64,000 bases of DNA from Paenibacillus sp. V4I3 (GTDB taxonomy: Bacteria; Bacillota; Bacilli; Paenibacillales; NBRC-103111), in contig NZ_JAUSZA010000001.1 of NCBI RefSeq assembly GCF_030817215.1, forward strand, positions 1,194,501 to 1,258,500, read 5' to 3'. The notes under the pieces are model-generated. The model was not told where the DNA came from. It did no database searches and saw nothing but the letters and a program-made list of their open reading frames with translations. This document shows, one piece after another, positions 52,078-60,145 of the stretch. Within the stretch, counting starts at the first letter, position 1. Each line of letters opens with the position of its first letter. The position numbers and the translations under genes are program-made.

Positions 52078-52739
52078 TCGTAGATGATGATCCTTATATA
52101 CGCGAGCTGGTCCGCGTCTTCATGCTGAAAGAAGGCTTCGATGTCATCGAAGCCTCTGACGGCGCAGATGCGCTCAAACAACTCGAAAGCGTCCAAGTCG
52201 ACATGGTGATCATGGATATCATGATGCCGAATATGGACGGGTGGGAGCTGTGCAAAGAGCTGAGGGAGCATTACGATATCCCTCTGCTCATGCTAACCGC
52301 CAAAGGCGAAACCTCGCAGAAGGTCAAAGGCTTCGAGCTGGGCACCGACGATTACCTCGTCAAGCCATTCGAGCCTGTGGAGCTGGCGATGCGAGTGAAG
52401 GCACTGTTGAAGCGTTACAAAATTGCTTCTTCCCAAACGGTTCAGGTCGGAGACCTGAGCATGAACCGTAAAACCTACGAAGTAGCAGTAGGCTCGGAGA
52501 GCGTCACCTTACCGCTCAAAGAATTCGAGCTGCTCTATAAGTTGGCGAGCTACCCAGGCAAAACCTTCTCGCGCGACCAGCTGATCGAGCAGATTTGGGG
52601 TTTCGATTACGAAGGTAACGAACGCACCGTAGATGTGCACATTAATCGGCTCCGTGAGCGGTTTCCCGAGGAGCTGCATGCTTTTCGGATCGCAACAATT
52701 CGCGGATTAGGTTATCGGATGGAGGTGCTGCGAACATGA
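52062..52739 (+). CDS. OmpR/PhoB-family response regulator
   Basis: 225 residues. Receiver domain with IMIVDDDPYIRELV, phospho-acceptor Asp52 in MVIMDIMMPNMDG and YLVKPFEPVELAMRV; winged-helix DNA-binding domain with VTLPLKEFELLYKLASYPGKTFSRDQLIEQIWGFDYEGNERTVDVHINRLRERF. It starts within the end of the efflux gene and overlaps the kinase start by 4 bp (ATGA), so the three are one operon. Likely target: its own operon. Confidence 0.95.
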   Translation: MAPIMIVDDDPYIRELVRVFMLKEGFDVIEASDGADALKQLESVQVDMVIMDIMMPNMDGWELCKELREHYDIPLLMLTAKGETSQKVKGFELGTDDYLVKPFEPVELAMRVKALLKRYKIASSQTVQVGDLSMNRKTYEVAVGSESVTLPLKEFELLYKLASYPGKTFSRDQLIEQIWGFDYEGNERTVDVHINRLRERFPEELHAFRIATIRGLGYRMEVLRT

Positions 52740-53821
52740 GAATGAAGAAACGAAAGAGGTTAGTGAAGAGCAAAATGACAAAAGCTCAGCGGGTACGTGG
52801 CTTTTTGTTTACTGTAAGCATTTTTGTGCTTATTATTCTTTATTGGTTGGCAGCCTTTTACGGGACAGAATGGCTATTTACGTCTATCAACAAGCGCCCT
52901 TCAGCTGTCGTTGTCCAATTGATTAATTCGCTCGGCGGCATGTTTCTTTGGGGAATAACCATGGCCTTCCTGAGCAGGTTTTTCCGCAGTAAGCAAATGC
53001 TCTTCTTTCAAACGATGGTTCAGGCGATTCAAAGTATGTCTAGAGGGGATTTCAATGTGTCCGTCGATAATAATCCACATGGTGGTCCTTTCGTGGAGCT
53101 GGTGGATTCGATCAACAACATGGCCGTTGAATTAGGGCAGTTAGAGAAAATGAGGCAGGAATTCATCTCCAACGTATCCCACGAAATACAGTCGCCCTTG
53201 ACCTCGATTAGCGGCTTCTCCCGCGCTCTACAGAATGACCAGATTACGGCTGCGGAACGTAAACATTATCTAGAAATCATTGAAGCTGAGAGTACACGGC
53301 TATCTAAGCTTAGCGATAACTTACTGAAGCTATCATCGTTAGAATCGCAGCACCACCCATTTGAGCCGAAAAGTTACCGGCTGGATAAGCAAATACGCAA
53401 TCATATTCTGACCTGCGAACCGCAGTGGGTAGATAAAGACATAGAGATGGATGTTGAACTAGAAGAGATTACGCTAATTGCTGACGAGGACCTGCTGAGC
53501 CAGGTATGGACCAATCTGATTCATAACGCAATCAAATTCACGCCAAATGGCGGAACGATCGGCGTTCATCTCATAAGCAGCAGGGACGAAGCGGTTATCC
53601 GAATTTCGAATAATGGGGCGGGAATTTCGGAGGAGGATCGAGCGCATATTTTTGAACGTTTTTATAAAGCAGATAAATCCAGAAATCGAATGTCTGGCGG
53701 CAATGGACTTGGCCTGTCTATCGTGAAGAAAATTACCGAAATGCATCAGGGAACTATTGCCGTAGTCAGTGCGCCCGAAGAGAAGACCACATTTACAGTT
53801 CGACTCCCGCTGCCAAAGTAA
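52736..53821 (+). CDS. sensor histidine kinase, HAMP-HisKA-HATPase
   Basis: 361 residues. Two membrane helices (TVSIFVLIILYWLAAFYG; LINSLGGMFLWGITMAFLS) with a very short external loop point to an intramembrane-sensing kinase. HAMP at ~115-135, HisKA with His149 in FISNVSHEIQSPLTSISGFSRAL, then HATPase motifs NLIHNAIKFTPNGGTIGV, ISNNGAGIS and SGGNGLGLSIVKKI. Short-loop kinases beside efflux pumps usually sense cell-envelope drugs. It phosphorylates the regulator encoded just upstream. Confidence 0.94.
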   Translation: MRMKKRKRLVKSKMTKAQRVRGFLFTVSIFVLIILYWLAAFYGTEWLFTSINKRPSAVVVQLINSLGGMFLWGITMAFLSRFFRSKQMLFFQTMVQAIQSMSRGDFNVSVDNNPHGGPFVELVDSINNMAVELGQLEKMRQEFISNVSHEIQSPLTSISGFSRALQNDQITAAERKHYLEIIEAESTRLSKLSDNLLKLSSLESQHHPFEPKSYRLDKQIRNHILTCEPQWVDKDIEMDVELEEITLIADEDLLSQVWTNLIHNAIKFTPNGGTIGVHLISSRDEAVIRISNNGAGISEEDRAHIFERFYKADKSRNRMSGGNGLGLSIVKKITEMHQGTIAVVSAPEEKTTFTVRLPLPK

Positions 53822-54550
53822 GGGGTGAACGCAAATAGAGACCCCCGCTTATCTATGATAACCGGAGGTCCCTAAGGATCACTAATGGTATTCAATTGTA
53901 CCTACACAACTCCAATCAATCAACTAACGTTGCAAATTACGACTTTACTTACGAACGGATCCTTTCCTCGAATAAACGCTATTCACATTTACCGTGTTGG
54001 ATTCCCACATGCCCGATGAACGTAGACCGTTCCCGCACCTTTTCTTCCGTCGTTTGAAGTAAAAGTGGGCATGTTTCGCTAACGTGGTCCATTGGACTAT
54101 CCCCTTCCCTAAGTTGAGAATATCCTGGCTCCTATCGGGGTGCCGTACCGTCTGTGCGGCTTGTCCTTCAAGTGGGCCTGCTCTTACTATAGCCAATTAT
54201 TAAAATATTGTAAATATTCAGATTATTCGATAAAATCCAATTTTTGCCGACAAATTTAGGTTATTCATGGAATTCCTTCCGTATACTTTGTTTTTAAGCG
54301 AAATCCTTATTTCTTGTTTATGACCGCTAAGTGAACCGGTAAATCCAGGGCGGAACTAACTTTGTGAGCGTGGATGTCGTGATGGGACTGCTCGAACACC
54401 ATTTGATGTAAAACATGCAGTTAATTTCGCTGGTTTTCACGCTCTACCAAGCTGTCTTTCATAACCTTTTCTTCCAACCGCAGCACGATCCAACTGACGC
54501 CATTCCTATCGACTCGGCTCTCTAATGTGAACTCTCCTGCTTGTAAGCGT
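53822..54550. other. gene-poor stretch without recognised function
   Basis: About 730 bp without a confident gene. An imperfect hairpin (53840-53870) follows the kinase. On the minus strand an 83-codon frame from a TTG (53945-54196) encodes a basic, low-hydrophobicity sequence with no known domain. Further on, another minus-strand frame (54,550 to 54,445 approx.) reads LQAGEFTLESRVDRNGVSW without a start codon. I regard this as possible gene debris or an unrecognised RNA. Confidence 0.4.
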
Positions 54551-54608
54551 GTTTTTCATCGTTAAAGTAGAGATGCAGCTCAATATCATTACTTTAACGA
54601 TGAAAAAC
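54551..54608. repeat. 19-bp perfect inverted repeat with 20-base loop
   Basis: GTTTTTCATCGTTAAAGTA (54551-54569) and its exact complement at 54590-54608. No T-run follows, so it is not an ordinary terminator. It may be an RNA hairpin, a regulator site or the remnant of a small mobile element. It lies 37 bp beyond the stop codon of the MmcQ/YjbR gene on the opposite strand. Confidence 0.8.
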
Positions 54609-54644
54609 ATCGTTATACTGGCGAAAAACCGCCCAAACATGCAG

Positions 54645-55025
54645 CTATTTCCGAGTTGCTTGCAGCTGGTTGAGGAGCTTTTTCGGAGCTGTCCGGGCAT
54701 ATCCTTCCATTATCAGGTCTTCGATTTCCGTCCAAGGAACCTTGTCTGTAATTGATACCCAGCCATGCTGTCCAATGTAGGCCGTTTTGTGGTAGGGTGT
54801 ATCCTCTTGTTGAAGGAGGAACTCTTGTGTTGTCAGGTTCGTTTTAATGGCAGTAGATGGTTGACCATCCGTCTCGCCCATCATCACGAAGGGTTTATCT
54901 TTCACACGGAAGGTGATATGACCAAAGCCATCCACCTTTTCTTCAGCTTCCGGCAGTTCCATGCAGAAAGCCCTAACTTTGGCAACCAATTCTAAGCCCT
55001 TAATGCTCACAAACTGATGTGTCAT
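54645..55025 (-). CDS. MmcQ/YjbR-family protein
   Basis: 126 residues of the YjbR/MmcQ fold (a CyaY-like double-wing domain): MELPEAEEKVDGFGHITFRVKDKPFVMMGE near the start and VSITDKVPWTEIEDLIMEGYARTAPKKL at the end. Members may bind DNA, but no role is settled. An AAGGAG ribosome site precedes the ATG. It is cotranscribed, at most, with the DUF2500-like gene 21 bp upstream of it. Confidence 0.85.
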   Translation of the reverse strand: MTHQFVSIKGLELVAKVRAFCMELPEAEEKVDGFGHITFRVKDKPFVMMGETDGQPSTAIKTNLTTQEFLLQQEDTPYHKTAYIGQHGWVSITDKVPWTEIEDLIMEGYARTAPKKLLNQLQATRK

Positions 55026-55046
55026 ATGAAGTACTCCTTCTGAATT

Positions 55047-55430
55047 TTATAATAGAGGACGAAAGAATTCCTTGAACCTTGTGCCCTGATACGTTAGTGT
55101 TCCCTGGTCACCCTCTACGATATAACCAAACTGTTCCCGTCCCACCCATAACTCAAGCCTGCTACGGTCTTCAAATTCAAAGGTGGCATAATAACTAGTA
55201 CTTGTACTTGAATCTCCAGAGCCACCGCTGACATGCATTCTTTTGGCTACGACCTTACTGTTCCGGCTTTGGATGGGAGAGGCATTATTGGATGACCATG
55301 TCCTAAGTGATTTGATAATCAAAATGATAAAAGTGCCAATGACGAGAACGAATACACTCGTAAAGATAATTAGAAAAAGATTTCCGCCACTTCCACCAGG
55401 AAAAGGCCCCATGTTAAACCCAGATGACAT
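55047..55430 (-). CDS. DUF2500-like membrane protein
   Basis: 127 residues. One membrane span (LFLIIFTSVFVLVIGTFIILIIKSL) after a Gly-rich N-terminus (MSSGFNMGPFPGGSGGN), then a beta-rich domain: VVAKRMHVSGGSGDSSTSTSYYATFEFEDRSRLELWVGREQFGYIVEGDQGTLTYQGTRFKEF, which is the DUF2500 pattern. The ATG at 55430 is preferred over a GTG at 55439 because the AAGGAG site overlaps the latter. The function is unknown. Confidence 0.82.
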   Translation of the reverse strand: MSSGFNMGPFPGGSGGNLFLIIFTSVFVLVIGTFIILIIKSLRTWSSNNASPIQSRNSKVVAKRMHVSGGSGDSSTSTSYYATFEFEDRSRLELWVGREQFGYIVEGDQGTLTYQGTRFKEFFRPLL

Positions 55431-55467
55431 GTTTTTCACTCCTTAGCGCAAGCATATTCCCGATTTT

Positions 55468-55905
55468 CTAGAGAAATCGTTTAACGAATCGGTAACCCGT
55501 TTCATGAAAGCTTAATGGCTCCTTGGCGGCCCGTGACTCGTCGTTCTTCTCTGAGCCGGTAATCCACCACATACCGGAGCAAGCGTGTTTGCTGGTTAGC
55601 TGCTCGGCATAGCTTTTTAATTTATCTGCGGCTGCTTGTCGGCTCTTCGTTTCATCCACAGAAATAACGGAGATTTCACTGAATTTCAAAATCATATCGG
55701 CACCATGGCGAATGCGAAAGCCTAATGTACCGAGAATTTGATTCTTCTCCTCATATACATAGAGTGATTCGTCCGGGTTCTCACGTATAAAATGCAGCCT
55801 ATTTTCAATGTGTAAAGGTGAAATGGCCTTGCCGGTACGCTCTGAAACAAAGCTGCTAATTTGTTTGGTATCTTGGGATGTAGCCTCACGAATGGTATAC
55901 GTCAT
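55468..55905 (-). CDS. GNAT-family N-acetyltransferase
   Basis: 145 residues. ENPDESLYVYEEKNQILGTLGFRIR is the central beta-hairpin of the GNAT fold and EISVISVDETKSRQAAADKLKSYAEQLTSKHACSGMWW the acetyl-CoA-binding part, although the usual R/Q-x-x-G-x-G/A loop is replaced by KSRQAAADK. The C-terminal ESRAAKEPLSFHETGYRFVKRFL matches the usual end. The substrate is unknown. Confidence 0.82.
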   Translation of the reverse strand: MTYTIREATSQDTKQISSFVSERTGKAISPLHIENRLHFIRENPDESLYVYEEKNQILGTLGFRIRHGADMILKFSEISVISVDETKSRQAAADKLKSYAEQLTSKHACSGMWWITGSEKNDESRAAKEPLSFHETGYRFVKRFL

Positions 55906-56016
55906 AGTCGTCCTTCTTTCTATAATCCAATGATTCTGCTAATTATACCATATATTGGAACATGGGTTCTATATTTGTCTCCCATCTACAGAAGAAAGTA
56001 GCGATGAATCAAAACA

Positions 56017-56061
56017 AAAAAGCAGTTGAGCAAGAAATACATTCTGCTCAACTGCTTTTTC
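56017..56061 (-). terminator. bidirectional-looking terminator after the M42 peptidase gene
   Basis: A 16-bp perfect stem (AAAAGCAGTTGAGCA core at 56017-56032 with its complement at 56046-56061) and T-runs on both strands, 38 bp after the peptidase stop. Confidence 0.82.
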
Positions 56062-56098
56062 TGCTAAATCTTATTGGAAAGCTTTAAAAAGAATGCGA

Positions 56099-57175
56099 TT
56101 ACGCTTGAGCGTGGATCGTATTCAATGTTGTGCGATCGCTCGCTTGCACGAGCTTGATCAGAAGTTCCTTCGCGGCGGCATAGTCATCTACGTGAAGAAT
56201 GGACGCAGATGTATGAATGTAGCGCGCGCAGACTCCGATGACGGCAGAGGGAATGCCGCTGCCTTGCACGTGCACCTGTCCGGCGTCTGTCCCGCCCGCC
56301 GAGATAAAGTACTGATACGGAATCTTATGCGTCTCCGCCGTATCGAGAATGAACTCGACCATCCCACGGTGGGTAATCATCGTGGGATCAAAAATACGCA
56401 GCAGCGCACCGCGCCCTAGCTGCCCAAAAGCATTGCGGTCGCCGGTCATATCCCCGGCGGCGCTGGCATCCAGCGCGTAGAACAAGTCCGGCTGAATGAG
56501 GTTCGCAGCCGTGCGTCCGCCGCGCACGCCAACCTCTTCCTGTACGGTTGCACCGGCGTACAGGATATTCGGGAGCTTCGGCCCGCCGTGAAGCTCCTTC
56601 ATCAGCTCAATCGCCAGGCCGACGCCGTAGCGATTGTCCCAAGCCTTGGCCATAATCCGCTTCGGATTGGCCAGGGGTGTGAATGGGCAGATGGGAACAA
56701 TCTGCTGCCCAAGACGAACGCCGATGCGCTGCGCATCGGCTTTATCTTCAGCGCCGATGTCTACATACATCGTCTTGATGTCTGCAGGCTTGCTGCGTGC
56801 CGCTTCGTCCAGCAAGTGCACGGGCACCGAGCCGATCACGCCGATGATCGGCCCTTGATCCGTCATAATCTGCACGCGCTGCGCGGGCAGTACTTGACTG
56901 AACCAGCCGCCTAGCGGCTGGAACTTGATCGTGCCATGCTCCGTGATGCCGCTCACAATGAAGCCGACCTCATCGAAATGGCCGGCTACCATGATCTTAG
57001 GGCCTGTTTCGTAGCCGCGCAGAATACCGAACAAGCTGCCGAGTCCATCCTGAACGAACTCGTCTGTATATTTCTCCAATTCACCGCGAACATACTTGCG
57101 GATTTCACGTTCAAAACCGGGCGCTGCTTGCATTTCCGTCAGCGTCCGAAAAAGCTCTAACGTTTCTGTATTCAT
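56099..57175 (-). CDS. M42-family metalloaminopeptidase (glutamyl aminopeptidase/YsdC type)
   Basis: 358 residues. Metal and catalytic residues of clan MH are visible: [11 protein letters not shown] (His, catalytic Asp), [16 protein letters not shown] (bridging Asp), [15 protein letters not shown] (Glu pair), [10 protein letters not shown] (Asp) and [10 protein letters not shown] (His). M42 enzymes are dodecameric cobalt- or zinc-dependent aminopeptidases in the cytoplasm. B. subtilis homologues are YsdC, YtoP and YhfE. It stands alone; the terminator lies just downstream. Confidence 0.93.
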   Translation of the reverse strand: MNTETLELFRTLTEMQAAPGFEREIRKYVRGELEKYTDEFVQDGLGSLFGILRGYETGPKIMVAGHFDEVGFIVSGITEHGTIKFQPLGGWFSQVLPAQRVQIMTDQGPIIGVIGSVPVHLLDEAARSKPADIKTMYVDIGAEDKADAQRIGVRLGQQIVPICPFTPLANPKRIMAKAWDNRYGVGLAIELMKELHGGPKLPNILYAGATVQEEVGVRGGRTAANLIQPDLFYALDASAAGDMTGDRNAFGQLGRGALLRIFDPTMITHRGMVEFILDTAETHKIPYQYFISAGGTDAGQVHVQGSGIPSAVIGVCARYIHTSASILHVDDYAAAKELLIKLVQASDRTTLNTIHAQA

Positions 57176-57271
57176 GTGGGGTTCCTCACTTTATCGAAAT
57201 AGGCTTTGGTGCAAATATGAGATCTATTTTACCATAATGGAGAAAAAAATGAATTTAAGGTAATTTCCCTC

Positions 57272-57300
57272 TTTACAAAACTAATGTCATTAGTTATTAT
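57272..57300 (+). promoter_or_regulatory. promoter with TetR-type operator in its spacer
   Basis: TTTACA (57272-57277), a 17-base spacer and TATTAT (57295-57300). AACTAATG-T-CATTAGTT, a perfect 8-1-8 palindrome at 57279-57295, fills the spacer, so a bound repressor would block RNA polymerase. The TetR-type gene 780 bp downstream is the obvious candidate. Confidence 0.72.
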
Positions 57301-57332
57301 ACTAATATAAATAGTAAACGGGAGGCGTTATT

Positions 57333-58058
57333 ATGAAAATGACACGTATTGGTTCTTTGTATCAACTGGCTTTTATGCCGAGATTTTTTCCGGTGAATTG
57401 TTATTTGGTGGAGGAAGAGAATGAATTAACGCTTATTGATGCGGCGCTGCCGTTCAGTGTCAAAGGCATTCTTCAAGCAGCAGAACAAATTGGAAAGCCG
57501 ATCACTCGCATCGTCCTTACACATGCACATGGAGACCATATTGGGGCACTTGACGGTTTGAAAAAGGCGCTGCCGAATGTTAAGGTCTATATCTCAAGAA
57601 GAGATGCCAAGCTGCTGACGGGCAGTAAAGAATTAGAAGTTGGCGAACCAAATTCGCCGATTAAGGGAGATGTTCCTAAGTCTGTACAAACGAAGCCGGA
57701 TGTACTGCTGGAGGATGGCGACCTTGTAGGATCGCTGCAAGCTGTATCAGCTCCTGGGCATACTCCAGGGATGATGGCTTTCCTAGATGTGCGCAGTCGG
57801 GCATTGATTGCTGGGGATTCTTTTCAAGTTCGTGGCGGTGCAGCGGTCTCGGGTGTTATGAAATTCTGGTTTCCGTTCCCAGCGATGGCGACGTGGAATA
57901 AAGAAGTGTCGTTGGAGAGCGCACGCAAGCTGAGACAGCTAGAGCCAAGCCTTCTAGCCGTCGGACACGGACGGATGATTGAGCAGCCGATCCCGACCAT
58001 GGATCGCATTTTGGAAGAAGCGGCTAAAAAGTTTCATACAGATGCAGCAGCAATTTAG
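57333..58058 (+). CDS. MBL-fold metallo-hydrolase
   Basis: 241 residues of the metallo-beta-lactamase superfamily. The HxHxDH motif reads THAHGDHIGA; SAPGHTPGMMAFLD supplies the next His, LIAGDSFQV the Asp and AVGHGRMI the last His, so a two-metal site is complete. Such proteins act on thioesters, lactones or small esters. The gene shares a promoter with the TetR-type regulator 21 bp downstream. A GGGAGGCG ribosome site precedes the ATG. Confidence 0.92.
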   Translation: MKMTRIGSLYQLAFMPRFFPVNCYLVEEENELTLIDAALPFSVKGILQAAEQIGKPITRIVLTHAHGDHIGALDGLKKALPNVKVYISRRDAKLLTGSKELEVGEPNSPIKGDVPKSVQTKPDVLLEDGDLVGSLQAVSAPGHTPGMMAFLDVRSRALIAGDSFQVRGGAAVSGVMKFWFPFPAMATWNKEVSLESARKLRQLEPSLLAVGHGRMIEQPIPTMDRILEEAAKKFHTDAAAI

Positions 58059-58079
58059 AGACAGAGAAGAGGAACTATC

Positions 58080-58649
58080 GTGGCATACAGACAGGGGTTA
58101 GACGCAGAGACTGTGCTCCAAGCAGCTATTGAAATGGCTGATTTACAAGGTGTTGAGCAGCTGACACTAGCCGCATTAGCTGCTAAATTGAACGTAAAAA
58201 CACCGTCACTATACAATCATATTAAAGGCTTGCCAGACCTCAGAAAGCAGCTTTCCCGTCGCGGCCTCGTACTCATTAAAGAGGCGATGGTCGAGGCTGT
58301 TATTGGCAAAGCTGAAGATGACGCGCTGCTGGCGGCAGGCTTCGCTTACGTCATATTCGCTAGGAAACAGCCGGGATTATACGAGGCGATCTCCTCATTG
58401 CCTGACTACGAGGATCCTGAGTTGAAAGAGGCAGGCAGCCAAGTTGTGCTTTTCTTGCTGCGCATTTTAGAGCCATATGGACTCAGTGAAGAAGATGCGC
58501 TGCACGTGGTACGCGGATTTCGGAGCATGGTGCATGGCTTTGCCTCCCTCGAGCATAGAAACGGCTTCCGGATGGAGCTGGAAAGAGACGAGAGCCTGCG
58601 GCGTTTGCTTCAAACGTATTTAAGAGGATTACGAATAGCAGTTAATTGA
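58080..58649 (+). CDS. TetR/AcrR-family regulator with WHG-type C-terminal domain
   Basis: 189 residues from a GTG preceded by AGAGGAA. The DNA-binding part is AAIEMADLQGVEQLTLAALAAKLNVKTPSLYNHIKGLPDLRKQLSRRGL; the C-terminal part with EDALHVVRGFRSMVHGFASLEHRNGF carries the WHG-like motif (TetR_C_33). It probably represses the MBL-fold gene and itself through the palindrome in the promoter at 57279-57295. Confidence 0.92.
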   Translation: MAYRQGLDAETVLQAAIEMADLQGVEQLTLAALAAKLNVKTPSLYNHIKGLPDLRKQLSRRGLVLIKEAMVEAVIGKAEDDALLAAGFAYVIFARKQPGLYEAISSLPDYEDPELKEAGSQVVLFLLRILEPYGLSEEDALHVVRGFRSMVHGFASLEHRNGFRMELERDESLRRLLQTYLRGLRIAVN

Positions 58650-58651
58650 GA

Positions 58652-58688
58652 AAAAGCGCGAGGAGCCGTTGTGGCTTCTTGCGCTTTT
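58652..58688 (+). terminator. intrinsic terminator of the MBL/TetR pair
   Basis: A 16-bp stem with two wobble pairs (AAAAGCGC at 58652-58659 pairing with GCGCTTTT at 58681-58688, and an inner AGCC/GGCT), 3 bp after the stop codon. Confidence 0.78.
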
Positions 58689-58828
58689 CTGATTGTATGT
58701 TTTGGAATGGGGGATAAGCGAGGCTTATCCTCTATTCAGCTTGTTTAGCAATGTATTTTGCTGGACATAACTCCAAAATTCGATTTTTAGAGGCTCATTT
58801 GTTGCGAAATGGCCTGTATGGAGCCTAT

Positions 58829-58998
58829 TTGTTGTACATTATGCAATATCGACGAGAGATTGGCGGGATCTACGGCAATAATTGTTGCACTTTCTGCAAC
58901 ATCATTCGACCTAGAATGTGGATTCATTCATATGCTTATTCACTCATTTACTCATTTACTTACTCACTCATTCCCTCATTCACATTACTCATTCAATC
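58829..58998. repeat. second copy of the TTGTTGYA repeat family and an ACTCATT-rich tandem tract
   Basis: In the 600-bp gap (58,650-59,260), units at 58829-58848 and 58882-58904 are 53 bp apart, and 58862-58904 matches 23227-23268. Next to them 58923-58996 is a run of imperfect ACTCATT/ATTCA repeats. A further half unit lies near 59,102. No convincing gene was found; short frames here come from the repeats. Confidence 0.7.
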
Positions 58999-59260
58999 GG
59001 CAACCTCAAATGAGCATATCTGACGATGGATTCCGACTTAAGACAATTAATCTAGAACAAGATTGGAGGAATGAATCGACGGTCATGGGACTAGCATATC
59101 TATGTTGTAAAACGTTCAACTGAACTTGATTCAACGATAGGGAGATTACCGACGGTACCCGCCGCTTTCTTCTTCAACAACCTACTGCCTTGACTAAAGG
59201 ATCGAGAATATTAGTGGTGGCGAAATAAACGCGCTAGTCCAAAAGGACGACCTCAGTCGG

Positions 59261-59980
59261 TTATCCCTGCTCCAAGTTGGGTTTCGTACAAGCTTCCACC
59301 TGCAGGCCTGAATCCACAAACCCCATATCAATCGCTCGCCATAAGTATAACGAGGCAAAGCTGCGATAAGGCGCCCAGTTCGGAGCGATTTCACCTAAGT
59401 AGTTACCGTCCTTCCGATCGGCAAGGGTATGCAGCCATTTGGCCGCACGTTGGAGGCCGGCATCGCCAATAGACATGACATCGGGTCTGCCTAATGTGAA
59501 AATGAGGAACATTTCCGCTGTCCAGGCGCCGATACCTTTGACACTTGTGAGCTGTTTGAGCAGCTCTGTGTTATCTAAATCTTGCAGATTATCGAGTGTC
59601 ACCTCGCCGGATACCACCTTTGTGCTAAGGTCCCGGATGTAGCGGATTTTGGGATAGGAGACCCCGCATTGTCTGATGGCTTCCTCTTCCACAGCGAGCA
59701 CAAGCTCAGGCGTGACGTCCGGTATAACGAGCTTCACTCTGGCTTTAATCGTTGCAGCCGCTTTTGCAGAGAGTTGTTGGGAAATAATCGACATCACGAG
59801 CGACTCAAAGGGCTTGTAGCTGGGTGTGAGTGTAAGATCACCGATCAGTTCAATGAGACTTGCTAGCTTGCTGTCTGCTTGGGACAAGGCCGTTATCGCA
59901 GGATGCATTTTATTCAATAGTATTGTAGTTACCTCAGGTTGGATAGACTGGCTTGACTCCTCAAATTCCGTAGTTTTCAT
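59261..59980 (-). CDS. DNA-3-methyladenine glycosylase, AlkA-like (HhH-GPD)
   Basis: 239 residues. The helix-hairpin-helix and the catalytic region are visible: QLTSVKGIGAWTAEMFLIFTLGRPDVMSIGDAGLQRAAKWL, where VKGIGAWTA is the hairpin and Asp in RPDVM the catalytic residue. FESLVMSIISQQLSAKAAATI is the N-terminal helix set, and WAPYRSFASLYLWRAIDM the end. It should excise alkylated purines from DNA in the first step of base-excision repair. It stands alone with an AGGAGG ribosome site. Confidence 0.92.
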   Translation of the reverse strand: MKTTEFEESSQSIQPEVTTILLNKMHPAITALSQADSKLASLIELIGDLTLTPSYKPFESLVMSIISQQLSAKAAATIKARVKLVIPDVTPELVLAVEEEAIRQCGVSYPKIRYIRDLSTKVVSGEVTLDNLQDLDNTELLKQLTSVKGIGAWTAEMFLIFTLGRPDVMSIGDAGLQRAAKWLHTLADRKDGNYLGEIAPNWAPYRSFASLYLWRAIDMGFVDSGLQVEACTKPNLEQG

Positions 59981-60079
59981 GGCGAAAAAACCTCCTTAGG
60001 CTCAGTATTTCCATCATAATGGTTAACAGGCTATGAGGCCTAGTAAAATTTGTAAAAAGTTTATTGGTGACAGGGATGC

Positions 60080-60108
60080 TTATCCAATCGTACGCACTTT
60101 AGTATAAT
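60080..60108 (+). promoter_or_regulatory. possible promoter of the EF-G-like gene
   Basis: A perfect TATAAT (60103-60108) is preceded at 17 bases by TTATCC, a weak -35. It lies 37 bp before the start codon. Confidence 0.4.
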
Positions 60109-60145
60109 GAAAGTATGATAGTGATAGAAAGGAATTCGAGCTCTG

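Noticed and set aside
53945-54196. Small protein gene or known RNA (tmRNA, RNase P, SRP, 6S)
   Set aside because: No conserved core of these RNAs was found, and the frame has only a TTG start without a clear ribosome site; left as an unexplained stretch.
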